A stretch of DNA of 64,000 bases, from the NCBI GenBank assembly GCA_965153455.1, contig OZ234495.1:8180875-8244874 (forward strand), in the 5' to 3' direction. This document shows, one piece after another, positions 35,455 through 47,645 of the stretch. Below the pieces are notes generated by a model. That model worked only from the letters and a program-made list of their open reading frames with translations, was not told the origin of the DNA and did not search any database. Each line of letters begins with the position of its first letter. The stretch's first letter is position 1. The position numbers and the translations under genes are program-made. The stretch comes from Sphagnum compactum (lineage: Eukaryota; Bryophyta; Sphagnopsida; Sphagnales).

Positions 35455-37954
35455 CAATGGTAACTATTGTCACTAGGATGTGATTTCCTTGCAAAAATCA
35501 GGGCTTCATCATCAATGTGAAACCCTTAACCTTAAAATTGTAGACTCTTATTTATTATCTCTGGAAAGGTCATCAGCTTGGGACCAGTTCTAAGTGACAA
35601 TGGTGGGACAAAAATAGACAAGAAATGCTGGGATTGCCGCAACTCACACCTCTCTCTTTGATGCAAAGACCCTGGACAGTGGCTGTAAGTGTTCAAATTA
35701 TTTCAAGTGTACTATAGAAGCACGCATCTGTTTCCACAGATGACTGAAGCAATACAGAAAAAAAAAAACTGTAATCTCTTACAAAACAATGGCATATTGT
35801 CATGTATTGAATTCTGGCATTGACTGAACATGTTGATGTTTCACCTTTTGCATTCTTGGCTTTAACTTATGCTGTTACATCTCAACACTCATTCTTGGCT
35901 TTAACTTGTGCTGTTACATCATCCACAACACTCAATATTTTTTGCTTCAAACATTTTGTCATCACTTTTGTGTGCCTCCCTTGGGGTTTCCATCACATTC
36001 TCTGTTCTCTCTTTCACTCCACATTCTTCTTTCAGCTTGCCTTGCATTGCGCTCCATTGTCTCTGGCATGTGCCTTCTCAAATGTGCATCAAAGTTTGTT
36101 CTTGTTATAACCTCCAACATTTTGTTGTTTTTGTTGTTTGATTCCCCATTGCTTCTTTGTTTGTGCTTTACACTTGTCCTTTGCGTCAGGCACGCTGTTA
36201 TCAAATTTTTTTCACTTTGCCCTCTGTGTTCTTCATGAATGTTGCAATCTCCTTTTTGTCTTGCAATCTTCACCATCACTTGTGTACATAAAGCAAAACA
36301 CAAGAAATCATTGAAACATCAAAGTCAGTTTTTGCATTCTCCTGTGTCAAGTTGAGTTCAGACATGGGTAGATTGGCTTCTTTATCGTCACAGTAGACAC
36401 GCATTAGGTTTGACATTACATGAATGAACTTGCAGAAATGCAAGTTCTTCTGCAATGCAGATTCTCTATACTATGTATAGCAACTGTGCAACTCACCCAG
36501 CAGTCTAGAGAATCTGGTGTACAAACCCAACTTGCAAGAAACTGATCGTCAGTCCATAGAGACCTCAGAGCCTCTCCCAAGTTCTTAGAATCAAAGAGTC
36601 CAGAAAATCATGTACATGAGAACTAAATCTAACCGAAATGACAATTCACATAAAAATATAACACAATTTTTTCTTGCAACAATGTAGGTCTGAGAATGTG
36701 CAAAATCAAGTACATCAAGACATTGGGACAGAGACAATCTGTAGTAGCCAGGGTATAGCTCATATGGAATGCACACATACCTCTTATCTATACTTCCGGT
36801 TGCTGACGTCTTGCTAGCAGGATACTGCAGCTCCACCTTGTTTCTTTGGCTCAATGAGAATCATACATACAACTCTGGTGTTGTGAATAACCAACAGGAC
36901 TCAGGTGACATCTACAATTATCTCGTGCATATTTACTTTCACATCTCAACCAGAAGACATTTGAAGAAGCAAAAATTTTGTGTACAAGAAAAATCATTGA
37001 GCTTCAGAAGCAAAGAAGACTGGTTATTGAAATTGTGTGAGCTAAAAGGATGTAACCAATAGAAATATATCTAGAGGAAAAAATAAAGAAAATCCCCAAC
37101 CATCCTAACTTCATCATGCTCATCTGTAATTTCTACAAGCTGAGGAAATTTGGAACTTGGCAACTTAGATGTTCATAGTAAATTAGGGTTTCAAAAGCAA
37201 TGGTGACTGATTTTTGCATATTCTAAATAACTTGCAGAAACTTTTCTAGGGTTTCAGAGTGATTCTTCTGTTGAAGGAGAAAGCTTTTGAAGGTGCACAA
37301 TTTAAGGTTCTCATGGCACAATCTGATCACACACTACAGAATCCAGAAAAAAACACATCCTCAAAAGAGTTGAGGAATTCAGGGCTTTCCTTCAAACCAC
37401 ACCTTATAGAATATAGCGAAGAAAAAAAGCATACAAAGCTCAGGATTCAAGACACAAAATTGACTCAATAAAATCTCTAAGAATATGAAAAAAAATCTCA
37501 AAAAGCTCATTGCAATGAGAACTGAGGCAAGGGGAAAAAAGTCCCTGAAAGAATCGTGCAAATCATCTTCACAAAAAGTTTACAGTTGCATAGCAAATAA
37601 TGCAAGTGACAGTATTGTTAGCGAGAGAGAGATAGAGAGAGAGAGCATCCTGCTTATTCTTGTCTAGCACAGGATTGATCCAAAACCCCAAACCCTTAGT
37701 GTATTGCAGCAATGCTCCTGAACCCATCTCCATCTCCTTTCCAAAACCCCAAACCTCTTGTGTATTGCAGCAATGCTCTTGCCCTTATCTCCCTCTCTTT
37801 GCCATAGCTCTCAGAGTATTCTGCTTCACCAAGGATGTGTCCCCAAGGAGAAAAAACACTAGCAGTCTCGGAGCTTCTGGAACAATAAATGGAAGCCAAA
37901 ATGCCAATACAGCAGCAGCAGCATCCCTTGAGAACGGCCTCCCTGCAGACGATA
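35455..37954. other. Intergenic spacer with two small duplications
   Basis: No further gene is recognised. A 39-bp-period duplication of CATTCTTGGCTTTAACTT with GCTGTTACATC lies at 35851-35921. A 61-bp-period duplication, CAAAACCCCAAACC...GTATTGCAGCAATGCTC, lies at 37680-37800, just past the ATL stop codon and so probably in its 3' UTR. A GA-rich run (GAGAGAGA) is at 37622-37646. Confidence 0.5.
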
Positions 37955-38521
37955 TCAAACATGAGAGCGCATTTGGAGACGATGGCGAGCCAAAGGGATG
38001 AGCTCAGAAAGAGGAGTAGACACAGGAGTTGTCTGTGGAGTAGGGAGAGGGGAGGTGCGACACATGGGACAAGAAGCATGTAGACGAAGCCAAGCATCAA
38101 TGCAAGAGACATGGAACATGTGGTGACAATCAGGAAGCATGCGCAGGAATTCTCCTTCTTTGTAATCAGCCAAGCAGATGGAACAAGATGTGTCTTGAAG
38201 GTGAGGCAAAGGTTGTGCTGAGCTGAAGACAAGCTTGGGATATGACTCCAGAGTTGCTTGATCCAAGCCTGCTATCACCCAATCTGCTAACCCTCCTTCA
38301 TTGCCATCCGCGCCTCCTCCTACTTGATGTTGATGCGGTGCCACTGCTGCATTCCCATTCTGTTGTCTTCCGTCTGTGGCTTGATGCAACCGTACACAGA
38401 CATAGGAAGCTAGCATGATTGTCGATACCAGTACCAATATCCCCACTGCTATGGCAATCCCATATCCTAATCCCACTTTGCTCAAGCTCACTTGCATACT
38501 AGTACTATTGCTGGTGCTCAT
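37955..38521 (-). CDS. ATL-family RING-H2 E3 ubiquitin ligase
   Basis: A membrane-anchored RING-H2 protein expected to transfer ubiquitin from an E2 to substrates. Plant ATLs act in defence, hormone and nutrient responses. The frame is 188 aa in one exon, as usual for ATLs. Residues about 16-45 form one hydrophobic membrane segment (GIAIAVGILVLVSTIMLASY). The GLD motif is at residues 85-87, followed by LESYPKLVFS. The RING-H2 ligands are C113, C116, C132, H134, H137, C140, C151 and C154. The family's Trp (W144) and the Pro after C151 are present, and all eight ligands are intact. The C-terminal tail is short and Pro/Thr-rich. Substrate is unknown. Confidence 0.92.
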   Translation of the reverse strand: MSTSNSTSMQVSLSKVGLGYGIAIAVGILVLVSTIMLASYVCVRLHQATDGRQQNGNAAVAPHQHQVGGGADGNEGGLADWVIAGLDQATLESYPKLVFSSAQPLPHLQDTSCSICLADYKEGEFLRMLPDCHHMFHVSCIDAWLRLHASCPMCRTSPLPTPQTTPVSTPLSELIPLARHRLQMRSHV

Positions 38522-38733
38522 TCTTTCTTCTCTCTCCCTGCTGCTCTCTCATCCCAAGCTCCTCACTCTATCCTTCACCACCACCACCAAGATCTCAGTA
38601 TCCTAATTTTCGAAAAACCCCTCTCCTGCCCCTTTTTTTTTGGGTCTCAGGCTCATTCATCAGCAAGAGAGAAAATCGCTAGACTACATCATGCTCATCA
38701 TCCTCCCTCCCATGACTTCCTCATAATCCAACC

Positions 38734-39050
38734 TCCATACCCATCTCTACAAAAACCTTCTCAAACACCTTACTCCATCACAACAACTTCCACACCCGTC
38801 TCCACAAAAACCCTTCTCAAACAACACCGTCTTGCTCCATCACAACAACCTCCACACCCATCTCCAGAAAAACCCTTCTCAAACAACACCCTCTTGCTCC
38901 ATCACAACAACCTCCACACCCATCTCCACAAAAACCCTTCTCAAACAACACCCTCTTGCTCCATCACAACAACCTCCACACCCATCTCCACAAAAACCCT
39001 TCTCAAACAACACCCTCTTGCTCCATCACAACAACCTCCTTGCTTGATCT
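38734..39050. repeat. 62-bp minisatellite upstream of the ATL gene
   Basis: Four near-identical 62-bp units begin at 38774, 38836, 38898 and 38960. A partial fifth starts at 39022, and a diverged partial unit precedes them at about 38734. Each holds CCATCACAACAACCTCC, CACACCCATCTCC, and AAAACCCTTCTCAAACAAC. Copies 3 and 4 look identical, so expansion is recent. The array starts about 210 bp upstream of the ATL ATG. The unit is not a multiple of three, so the long open frame across it is incidental. Confidence 0.93.
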
Positions 39051-39105
39051 CCCCGACAAACATCCCTCAAGCTGAACAATACATGAACATACTACTACCA
39101 TGCCG

Positions 39106-39141
39106 CCATCATCATCATCATCATCACCACCACCACCACCA
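39106..39141 (+). repeat. (CAT)n(CAC)n microsatellite
   Basis: Six CAT units merge into six CAC units. It lies upstream of the ATL gene, 56 bases past the minisatellite. Confidence 0.85.
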
Positions 39142-39418
39142 AATTTGCATTCTACAAAGCAACACTTTTGCAAAGCTCATGTAGTCCTACTGCCTGCTAC
39201 AGCAATCTTGGTTGCAAAGCTTGATGCTGTGATTGCGAGTATTGATTCTCTATAACCATTTTGCACTGATTCTCTCTACACCAAAGCGAGAAGAAGAAGA
39301 AGGAGAAGTATGCAAGCTGCTGTGTGGGCAGATTTTGAAGTGTGCAGACTGCTGTCTAATGGGTTTCTTCCAATTCCTGATAGGAAATGGGATTGCAGTG
39401 AACGGCAAGAGTGGGGAA

Positions 39419-39453
<35 letters not shown>
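39419..39453 (+). repeat. (GA)n microsatellite
   Basis: About 17 GA units. It is one of several in the window (10972, 37622, 54006, 54811). Confidence 0.9.
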
Positions 39454-39456
<3 letters not shown>

Positions 39457-39678
39457 TTAGAAAAGTAGTCATAAGTAAGAACTAAAAACGCAGACACCCA
39501 ATTCATTAATTAGTTCTCTCTGGCTGCTGGCACTTTTCCTGCAACAAAGTTCAAACACACCAAAAAAAAAACCTTAATCATGAGATGGCAGATTGATCCA
39601 GAAATCAAATCCACCATCAGCTAAAATAGGGTATTCACAACTTTCTTGCAACAAATGCTCCAGTGTTTTCTCAGTGTA

Positions 39679-39734
39679 TTTCAGTGCAAGAAATGCTCCA
39701 GTGTTTGTTTTACTGAGCATTTCTTGCACTGAAA
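39679..39734. repeat. Perfect 20-bp inverted repeat with a 16-base loop
   Basis: TTTCAGTGCAAGAAATGCTC (39679-39698) is exactly complementary to 39715-39734. The flanking ATGCTCCAGTGTTT word also occurs just upstream at about 39655-39667. The fold could be a transcribed hairpin, a small foldback element or a terminator-like structure. No target duplication or star-strand evidence is available from sequence. Confidence 0.8.
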
Positions 39735-39859
39735 CAGCACATTAATTAGTGGAATAAGCCCCGTGTCCATTAGCCAAGGTTGAAAATGGTGACAAACAAA
39801 GGGAGGAGTAAAAATTCTGCTCAGCCAATTTTTGAGGCAATGCAGCATGCACACAAAGA

Positions 39860-40156
39860 GGCCCAATTTGGTGGTGGTGGTTTTTGGTGTGTTCCCAAGG
39901 GGTTCTCATCAAGTTCCCAAGGGGTTCTCAGAAAATCCCCCATAAGTTCCCCCATAAGTTCCCTATAGGAACCACACTTTTATCCACAATGGTTTTGGCC
40001 AAAATTGTCCTCTTTTCAAGTCTATAATAAGTGCACCACAAGGGAAGCACTTTTTTTTATATTCCTATCTTGAGAATAACAGCGTCTATTTTGGGGAGCC
40101 CTCCATAGATTCAGTATTTTTTAATTTTTGTGATGGGCCAATCAAAATGGCTCATT
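39860..40156 (-). repeat. Dispersed repeat family GAGCCA...CCCATCAC, copy B
   Basis: GTGATGGGCCAATCAAAATGG with CTC (40130-40156) is the inverted form of the end at 7353. The body to its left holds the same GGGAACTT and GAGAACCCCTTGGGAAC words, inverted. A further fragment with GAGAACTTGTTGGGAAAAC is at about 40350-40380. Confidence 0.45.
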
Positions 40157-43100
40157 GTAACTTATTTCTTTATTTATTTGCTTAGAAGGCACCCATGAAA
40201 CTTTGGAGTCTCCCCGAAATTTTATTTTATTTTACTTTCACAATAGAATTATTTGAGATAGAAATATAGAGTGCCTCCTCCTGTAGCAAAGCATATGAGA
40301 TAGAAGTGTGATGCTGTTATGAACATCTTGAGAAACACATTAGGAATGTTGGGATTCCTTTGAGAACTTGTTGGGAAAACATTTGGAACAGAATGTGAGT
40401 GCAATTCAGTAGTCCTCATTTAGGGGACTAACAAATTCATTTGCAATCTCATTAGGTCTTGTTTTGTGAGATGAGCGAATTCACTCCAAATCCAATGAAA
40501 TCACTTGGTATACAGGAATGCATTTTGTTGTAGTGCTAGCTGATAAATAATCTATATGATTTTGGTGTTTTGATTGATAGGCTTTTTCCTTGCTAACAAT
40601 TTTTGTTTCATAAACTGCTTAGTTTGAACTTGGAAGTAAGAAGCTACAGAAAGATCAGGTTTTGGTTTGTTCATATGCAGCGGACATTATAATAACATGA
40701 GAATTTGAGACTATTTGTTCCTCTACTTTCTTCCTGAAAATGTGTTAGCAAATTGGCTTTTCAACAGATATAAGTGTGGAAAAGTGGGTCAGTGATTTCT
40801 TTAGGCCTACTCACGGGTGTTTAGTGTCTGCTCATTCAGAATTAACAAACCAAATATTTACATCATCATACTTATTACATCTTTCTTTGCAACATAAATG
40901 ATAAAGTAACCATGAGTTGTTCAAATTTGTCATCAAGGATTCAGTTCACTTTAAGTTGATATCATTTTGAACTTTCACTTGTGAGCTCCTCTTAATCCCA
41001 TCTCGGAGCTCTAGCACACCCCTTATTCCCAAAGTGTTATGAGTTAAAGAGCGTGTCTCAACTTTCCTATCTCCAAACTCCAGAGAGTCTAGTGAGTGAT
41101 GGACTAAGAAGAGTATAAAAGTTTCAACTTTCTTCTCATTGAATAGACAAAAGAGAGAATTGGGTTCATTTTGGCAGTTGTTCTTGGGGAGTCTTATTTG
41201 CAAAAATATTGTTGATAGAAGTAACAATTACATGTGATATAATCTCAGACTCTTCAATTACACAATTGTATAGGCAGCCTAGTGCAACTGGTGTTTTTGT
41301 TTGGAGAAGGAGGGGGGGGGGAGAGTGGGGTGTGAATTTTGACATTATGGCAACCAAAAATAATTTCCATTGTGCATGGCAAATTGTACAACAGGATTGT
41401 TGAAGAAAAAACACAAAAAGTTGACACATTTTGAGAGGAAAAAAAAAGGGTTTATAAGTGCCTTTATTCACACAAAAAAAAGAATGAGTTCTCCTGTAGG
41501 TTGCCAGAACTATAGGCAGGATTCCAAAAAGTGTCTACTCTCCTGTCTGACCTATAGCCAAATTTGGCTCATTCCTCTTGTGAATGATCACAACTCCACA
41601 TACTTGACAAAAATTGAAAAAAAAAAAAACCCCTCAATTTTTTGCCAATAATAAAAAATAACTTACTTTCTTTTGTCATCCACAAATACTGCATAGGACA
41701 AGTAAAAAGGGTGGCATATGAGAAGTTCTTAAGTTCCCTAACCCATGCATATCAGCTTAGAAAACCTTAATTAGTGGCAATAACCTTAAGTAAACACATC
41801 CGAAACTACCAATTCAACAATAAAATCGGGGTTACACTACGTCGATGGCAACCCAAAAGTCTACTTCCCCCCACCACCCCACCCCCCTTTGCAATTGTAA
41901 ATTAAATAAAATTGCTTATTTGGCATTTGAGCATGATTTAGCAACAATTGAATCTGCTTTGTGAAATTTTTTGTGCATGTTTAAAATGAAGAAATGTGTA
42001 GGAAAAAAAAAAACCCCCTCCAAAATCTGTTGACTTTTGCATACCTATCAACTTCTCTAAGGCCCAAAGATGTCACCTATTGTGCGGAAAAGCATATATC
42101 TTCATCCACTAATGGTGTGTCTTTTCCTCGGGCCTTTTGAGGAGGGGCCCAGTTATCTCCTCCTCTTCCTTGCCATGATTTCTTGGTTCTTATTGAGTTG
42201 GCCAACTTTTTCTTGATTGCATACTTGGTCATTTTTGTGCTCACATGTTTGTCCACATCATAATCCTTTTTCACAAAAACGAGCCTTTTCACACAACTCT
42301 ACAACAAAACATGGTGGTCTTTCCTCCGAAAGTAAGGCCTTGGCGAATTTCATATGTGTGAGATTAAATTAAACCTTGTGGTTCCTTCCACTTCAATGTC
42401 ACATATATGTGATGTCTTTGATAGTTTGACATTATTAGGTAGGCTATTAGTATAAAAAAGTAAAATTGCAATGTTGTGCAAGTTGCCTTAGTCTAGTATA
42501 TTGTTTTTTCCTTTTGCCCTTTTGGGAAAATTAAGTGATGCCAAGGTTCCCCCCACCACATGTCTCTACACACATACGTGTGCACGGTTTTTTTGCCCAT
42601 CCCCTAGGCTCCTTACATGTAAATATATGGTCTAATTCATAGAAAGAAGAAATAATAAAAGTATTGTGTATTGTCATTGCATTTTATATCCTTTGTGCTT
42701 TGAAATATAGGCTACAAAGTTTTGGGTGTATTAGTTTTCTTTTGAAAATAGAAGACTCAAAAGCCCATGACAAAAACACACACAAAAGTCAGGATGGGTA
42801 ACATTATGCTCTACAACCCCCACCCAATCTGAGGCATAAAGTCAGGCAACATGTTTCTCTAGTAAAGTATTGAAATACATGGTTGTGCAACTTTGGAATT
42901 TCACAAGTCTAAAGGTCATTTTTTTACTCCAAAATTGTAAATTAAAAAAATTAATTCCATAAAAATAATTTCTTTTTGATTGGTTGATTATAATAATCAA
43001 TGTAAGCAGTTGATTTTTTTAATTATTTTTCATCTTACATATTGTCCCATTTTTCATGTTTATTGATGAAAATTGAGAATTAATTTTTCACCATGTCGAG

Positions 43101-44106
43101 TGTGATAAACATTGTTGTTACATGCCCCCCCCCTTACCACCCCCAATAAAGGGTAAGAGTGAAACTATTTGTAGGGTGAAGGAACAAACTTAGTTGAAGG
43201 TCAAGAACTTTAGTTGCTCTTTCTCCCTTTCCAAGTGGGAAATAATTCCCTTGAGTGCTTGGCAAGAAAGTGAAATAATTTCCATCATAAATGATCTCCA
43301 AATAGGCCCAAAAAAAGGAACAAAAGTGTTTTTCGTAAAAGATTTTCTCAAATATTGCAAAGAGTAACATTGTTTTATACATTAACAAAAGGTCACATTG
43401 ATATGTGTTAATATCTTGTTTTTCAATGAAACTAGTATGGCTCCGTTGTCATTGAAAACATATTGTAAATTGTAATGCGGTTTTACAGGATTGATTTTCA
43501 ACCTTTATTAAATTCTAAATTACAAATTTTTACTCAAAATTCAATAACTCCCATATCTTGAAACTTATGAAACCACCTTGATGCATTCTTAACCATCACA
43601 ATCTTAACCCTTAATTTCTCTATAGTTTTAAAATTTTGAGCTTCATCAAAATTTTGGTGATGAGAACTAAAACTCATAATTCACTAAAACTCTTGCATCC
43701 GAGTTCCAAAGCATTCTGTAAAAAACCTCTGCTCCGATTTGTAGTGTATTTGGAGGAACACTAACACAAAGTGTAAGAACTTGCAAGGCATTTCAAAGAA
43801 TGAAACAATTGCACTTATTAGCATTCGATTTTTCAAAATGTCTCACATTGTTTTTTCCCATGATAACCAGTGAGTACTCACCAAATACATGTCAAGTATT
43901 GTGAGAGTATGAAAAAAATTGTTGATTTTGACATTGTGTAATGATATCTAGAAATGGGGATTATCAACATTGGCTCAACTTTGCCTCATGTGGGCCCTTT
44001 CTTTTGGTAATGCCTATGGCATTTGGTCACTTGTTGAGCAACTACCTATTCACAAAACATAGAACGTTACACTTAGCTTACCATGCCTGGGCCTCGGCCA
44101 CATATC
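40157..44106. other. AT-rich intergenic spacer
   Basis: No gene is recognised. At about 41550-41575 TATAGCCAAATTTGGCTC matches, inverted, a motif in the Helitron-like copy at about 5277-5302 and a region near 52856. It is probably an old fragment of the same family. A minus-strand frame at 42077-42292 is basic but has no recognisable domain. Confidence 0.5.
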
Positions 44107-44109
44107 TAA

Positions 44110-44484
44110 GAGCATCTCCACTGGTGCTCAGTATGTGACTCCAGACAATAAAATTTATTGTAAAAAAGTCAAAATGTGCCGGTTTAGCTCACGAAATTGG
44201 TTTTTCTGCACCAAATTCGTGCAGCTTGCCGTGGCTGGTAAATGGCGAAACACAGTTGTGCACCTCCAAAAACGAGTGTAATAAATTAAACCTGACTGCG
44301 GCTCAGTATTTTAGATCGGTCGATCATCATGATTGGTCTAGGCGGTTTGCTATTAGTAGCCCCCACGTATATGCAGTTCCGGTTACAGTTTTATTGGTGG
44401 GGTTGCCAAAAAAAATTACAGCTAAACTTAGACATTTAATTGTATCATCCAGAGTGACATACTGAGCATTGGTGGAGATGCTCT
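44110..44484 (+). mobile_element. MITE of the GAGCATCTCC-TGCTCAGT family, full copy
   Basis: It begins GAGCATCTCCACTGGTGCTC and ends with the near-inverse GAGCATTGGTGGAGATGCTC, 375 bp. TAA precedes it and TCA follows, so a TAA target duplication is only half preserved. The interior shares GGTTTGCTATTAGTAGCC and CTAAACTTAGACAT with the other copies. It directly abuts the next, inverted copy. Confidence 0.85.
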
Positions 44485-44486
44485 CA

Positions 44487-44803
44487 TGTGACCCTGCAAA
44501 AATATTTTTCTCATATCCAAGTTTTAGTTACTAAATTTTTTTCAACCCCACTCATAAAACTGGGACTGCAAGTAGGTGGGAGACTACTAATTCCAATCCA
44601 CTAGGACCAATCAACCAATCAGAAACAAGGAGCAGTCACTAAACATGATTTGACTATGCTTATTACGCTGTTCCAGGGCTCTGAAAGCTGTAGTCTTTTC
44701 CAGGGTCCTAGCAATCTTCCAGTGGATTTGCTGGGTTTGACTGATGAACCTCATCCAAGATTTCTAGTGCAAGGCCACATACTGAGCACCAGTGGAGATG
44801 CTC
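44487..44803 (-). mobile_element. MITE of the same family, inverted copy abutting the previous one
   Basis: It starts within the terminal repeat at ATGTGACCCTGCAAAAAT and ends GAGCACCAGTGGAGATGCTC, followed by TTA. The body is the inverse of the other copies, with GTGGGAGACTACTAATTCC and GGACCAATCA. The first bases of its terminal repeat seem to be shared with, or lost to, the preceding copy. This suggests nested insertion or recombination. Confidence 0.8.
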
Positions 44804-44812
44804 TTAGATGGG

Positions 44813-45095
44813 ACAACAAGAGCATCAAATCCCATGAAAAGAGATCTCAAGCTTCCCGTTCTTGTAAAACGGTTTTGGTGTCTTTTTCAGGTACTTTTGA
44901 AGGTCTTTTTGTAGGTGGGACTACTGGTCATACCTTCAGCACAGATCTCACCAGACAACAAGGGCATCAAATCCCCGGAAAACATCTAACAATGTTCCAT
45001 CCTGGTAAACTGGTTTTGGTGTCTCATTCAGGAACTTCTAAAGGCATTTTCTTAGGTGGGACAGATGGTCCATCCATGTGCTGGTTTCACTTTCG
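44813..45095 (+). repeat. Direct tandem duplication, period about 141-142 bp
   Basis: ACAACAAGAGCATCAAATCCC at 44813 recurs as ACAACAAGGGCATCAAATCCC at 44955. GGTTTTGGTGTCT, TTCAGG-ACTT and TAGGTGGGAC follow in both. Both halves read in the same frame with similar peptides (SGTFEGLFVGGT and SGTSKGIFLGGT), but no known domain is recognised. It sits between the MITE pair and the TEX2-like pseudogene. Confidence 0.7.
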
Positions 45096-47645
45096 GTTCT
45101 ACCTCTTCCACTTGTGATGTGAGTCCAAGGTGGTGGAAACACTGGTCACAATGGTAGAGAACTCCTTTTTGACTTAATGAAATTGTGTTGAGCATGCTAA
45201 CCATAATAGTACAAGAACTTGAAACCGCAACAAAGAGCGCACACTTCAAAGGTTCCGTTTTTTAGAATGTGATAAAACATCAAGAACATGCACATGATCG
45301 ATCATAGGTTACAACCATAGGTTACAAGGGCTAAGTATTGCTAAATCAGCAATCTTTATTGAGAAGGGTGAATGCAGTTTTCAAAAATAAATTAACATTA
45401 GACCCATGTGGCTGGCAGCATGAACAAGACTTGATCATCTCTTCAAAACCAATTTATGTCAGCATTAATCAGATGCCAGAAAAACAAAACCCTAAAACCC
45501 TTGGCAACAGGCAACAACAAAATATAGGGTCCATGGCTCCATAAATCTTTGCCTGTTTCAGTTTCTTGCCTAATTGTTGGAGGAAAAGAAAATTTTGCAC
45601 AAGAAAAATTTGTTCTCTTTTGTGCAAAATGTATGGGGAAAAATCCACCTCTCACCCCCAAAAAAACACCCAAAAAAAGTTTTTAAAAGTTGAGAGTTTG
45701 CTCAAGGATTTGCAGAACTGATCTCAGTTTTGGCAATCAGAGGTCTAATGGGTGTTCATGAAAATTCACTCTGGAGAGAAGAGAATTAAATTTTGGTGTG
45801 TTAGTAATGACTTGGGTATTTACATCTCTGTGTGAGAGAGAGAGGTTTAGAAGATCTGCAAATTTGCTCTGTTTTGGTGGGTGAGTGTTTTAGAGAGCTT
45901 GATTTTTCTTCAGAGAATTAAGGAATTTTTGTGCGAAGCTGTTGATGATCATCATCATCATCATGTGTGGAAGTGCAATTCATCATCATCATGTGTGGAA
46001 GTGCAATCAAAGGACCCAACATGACAATTTCTTTGTTGGATCATGGGACACTTGCACCTCAGTGAAGCGTTTCTCATATTTGTGGATGGGAGTGACAATC
46101 TTGCTCATCTCAGAGCTGGTGGTGCTGTTGCTGTACGTTTCATTTCAACCTTGGAGGTACACACCCAAGCATGGAGGAGTCTCGCAAGTGGGCACTGGGG
46201 ATAGACACACAAGGAGACTCCATCAGTTTCAGCCTTCAGGTTTCTTAATTTGCTTCTTTCTCTTCTTGTGATTTTTTTCCTTCCTTAAACAATCCAACTT
46301 CCTTCCTTCCATTTTGTCGCTTTGTGCAAATGTATGAATCAACAGGAAGGAAGGAACATGTTCTGTTGTTGCAACCCTAGGAAGTTTTGTCAACAATTTA
46401 TCAGCAGCAACAATTTTCTATTTTCCACTTTGTCTTTCTGCACTTATGCAATTTTTGGGGAATTCCTGTTGTTGTTGTTGTTTTCTTTTCTTTTTTTGTA
46501 TAAATTTTGAACATGTATCATAAAGTCAGCTTGAGCAGATCTGCAAAAACCCTATTCTCATGATTCTAGCAGACTCATTTTTCTCTGGGTTTAGGGAAAT
46601 GTGTGGGTTGCACCACCGGAGAGTGGGGGATTGGAGCAAAGTGATATTGAAACAAGTTGCCAAAGAGAAGAAGAAAAACAAGGATTCACAGAGGGAAGGG
46701 GGACTGATGGACAGCATTGAGATTTTGCCATTACTGTGACATGCCAACTTGGGTGACAGAGTGTTACATTTGAAGGCTAGTGATGGAATGGAGGAGATGA
46801 TTTCTCATGATGGTTGTCAGGTTTTTGCAATGACCCAGGATCCAAGCAAAAGTGGTGAGTGAGGTTTAGGGTTCATATTCTCTGTCGTGAAGTACTGATT
46901 GTGCCATAGGTATGAGTATGGCTTTCCTCACACATGTTTAATAGTCTCTGTTTTCATGTCAAAATTTTCTGTTTTCCCTGCCATTTAAGTGAAGCTCAAT
47001 TTGGGTTTGGTGGCAGACACAAACTCACAATTTGTGTGTGGATGATGGGGTTCTAGGGACAAGAAGTATCCTATTCAGGTAAACCATGTAGAGCAAAGCA
47101 ACTGCTGAGGGTGCAAAATGTGTTTATTGTACTTAGAGACCAACTGGGAGAAAGAGGTTTGGTATGAAGTACTGTGAGTGACTGCCAAAATGGGTTCCAC
47201 TTCAAAGGATTGGTATCTCAAGACCAAGAGAGAGTATGCAGAGTATACACACAATGTGGAAAAGTACAAGCTGTACATGACTGAGTTTCACACAGATAAG
47301 GGTACCAACCATTTTGACATTCGACAGCATGACAAGAAACCCAACAAAAACAAGTCTGATGATCATGGCCCCTCAAGGAAGCAGGTTATTTGGAATAAGT
47401 TGACCAGAAGGGGCTCAAAGGGTAAGCCAAATGCTCCTTGACTGCTTCAAATGCTGCTTCCCAAGTTTCTTCAACACCAGCTGCAATGCCAATTGTGTGC
47501 AAGACTCAAGGGTGGTGTGCAACAAATCCTTTGGTTGAAGAATGAGACAATCAAAGGCATCTTTGGTAACAGGCAACTCTGTGTTTTTGTCAGTGAAGAT
47601 ACCTAATTTCTGTAGTTGATTTTTTATAAAGAAAAAATTTAGAGA

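Noticed and set aside
38734-39050. CRISPR-like array
   Set aside because: The repeats are contiguous 62-bp units without unique spacers, in a plant genome.
38492-39184. 230-aa plus-strand frame across the minisatellite
   Set aside because: It is a translation of 62-bp repeats that change frame from unit to unit, followed by poly-His from (CAT)n(CAC)n. No family is recognised.
46322-46510. Extra exon of the TEX2-like gene at 46322-46510
   Set aside because: It lies between the membrane-segment exon and the PH exon, is Phe/Leu-rich from T-runs and has no match to the family. It is better read as an intron.
46737-47177. Selenocysteine or reassigned TGA codons
   Set aside because: Neighbouring genes use standard stops, including TGA in the PP2C and ATL genes. 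Other lesions (frameshifts, TAG codons) also disrupt the locus.
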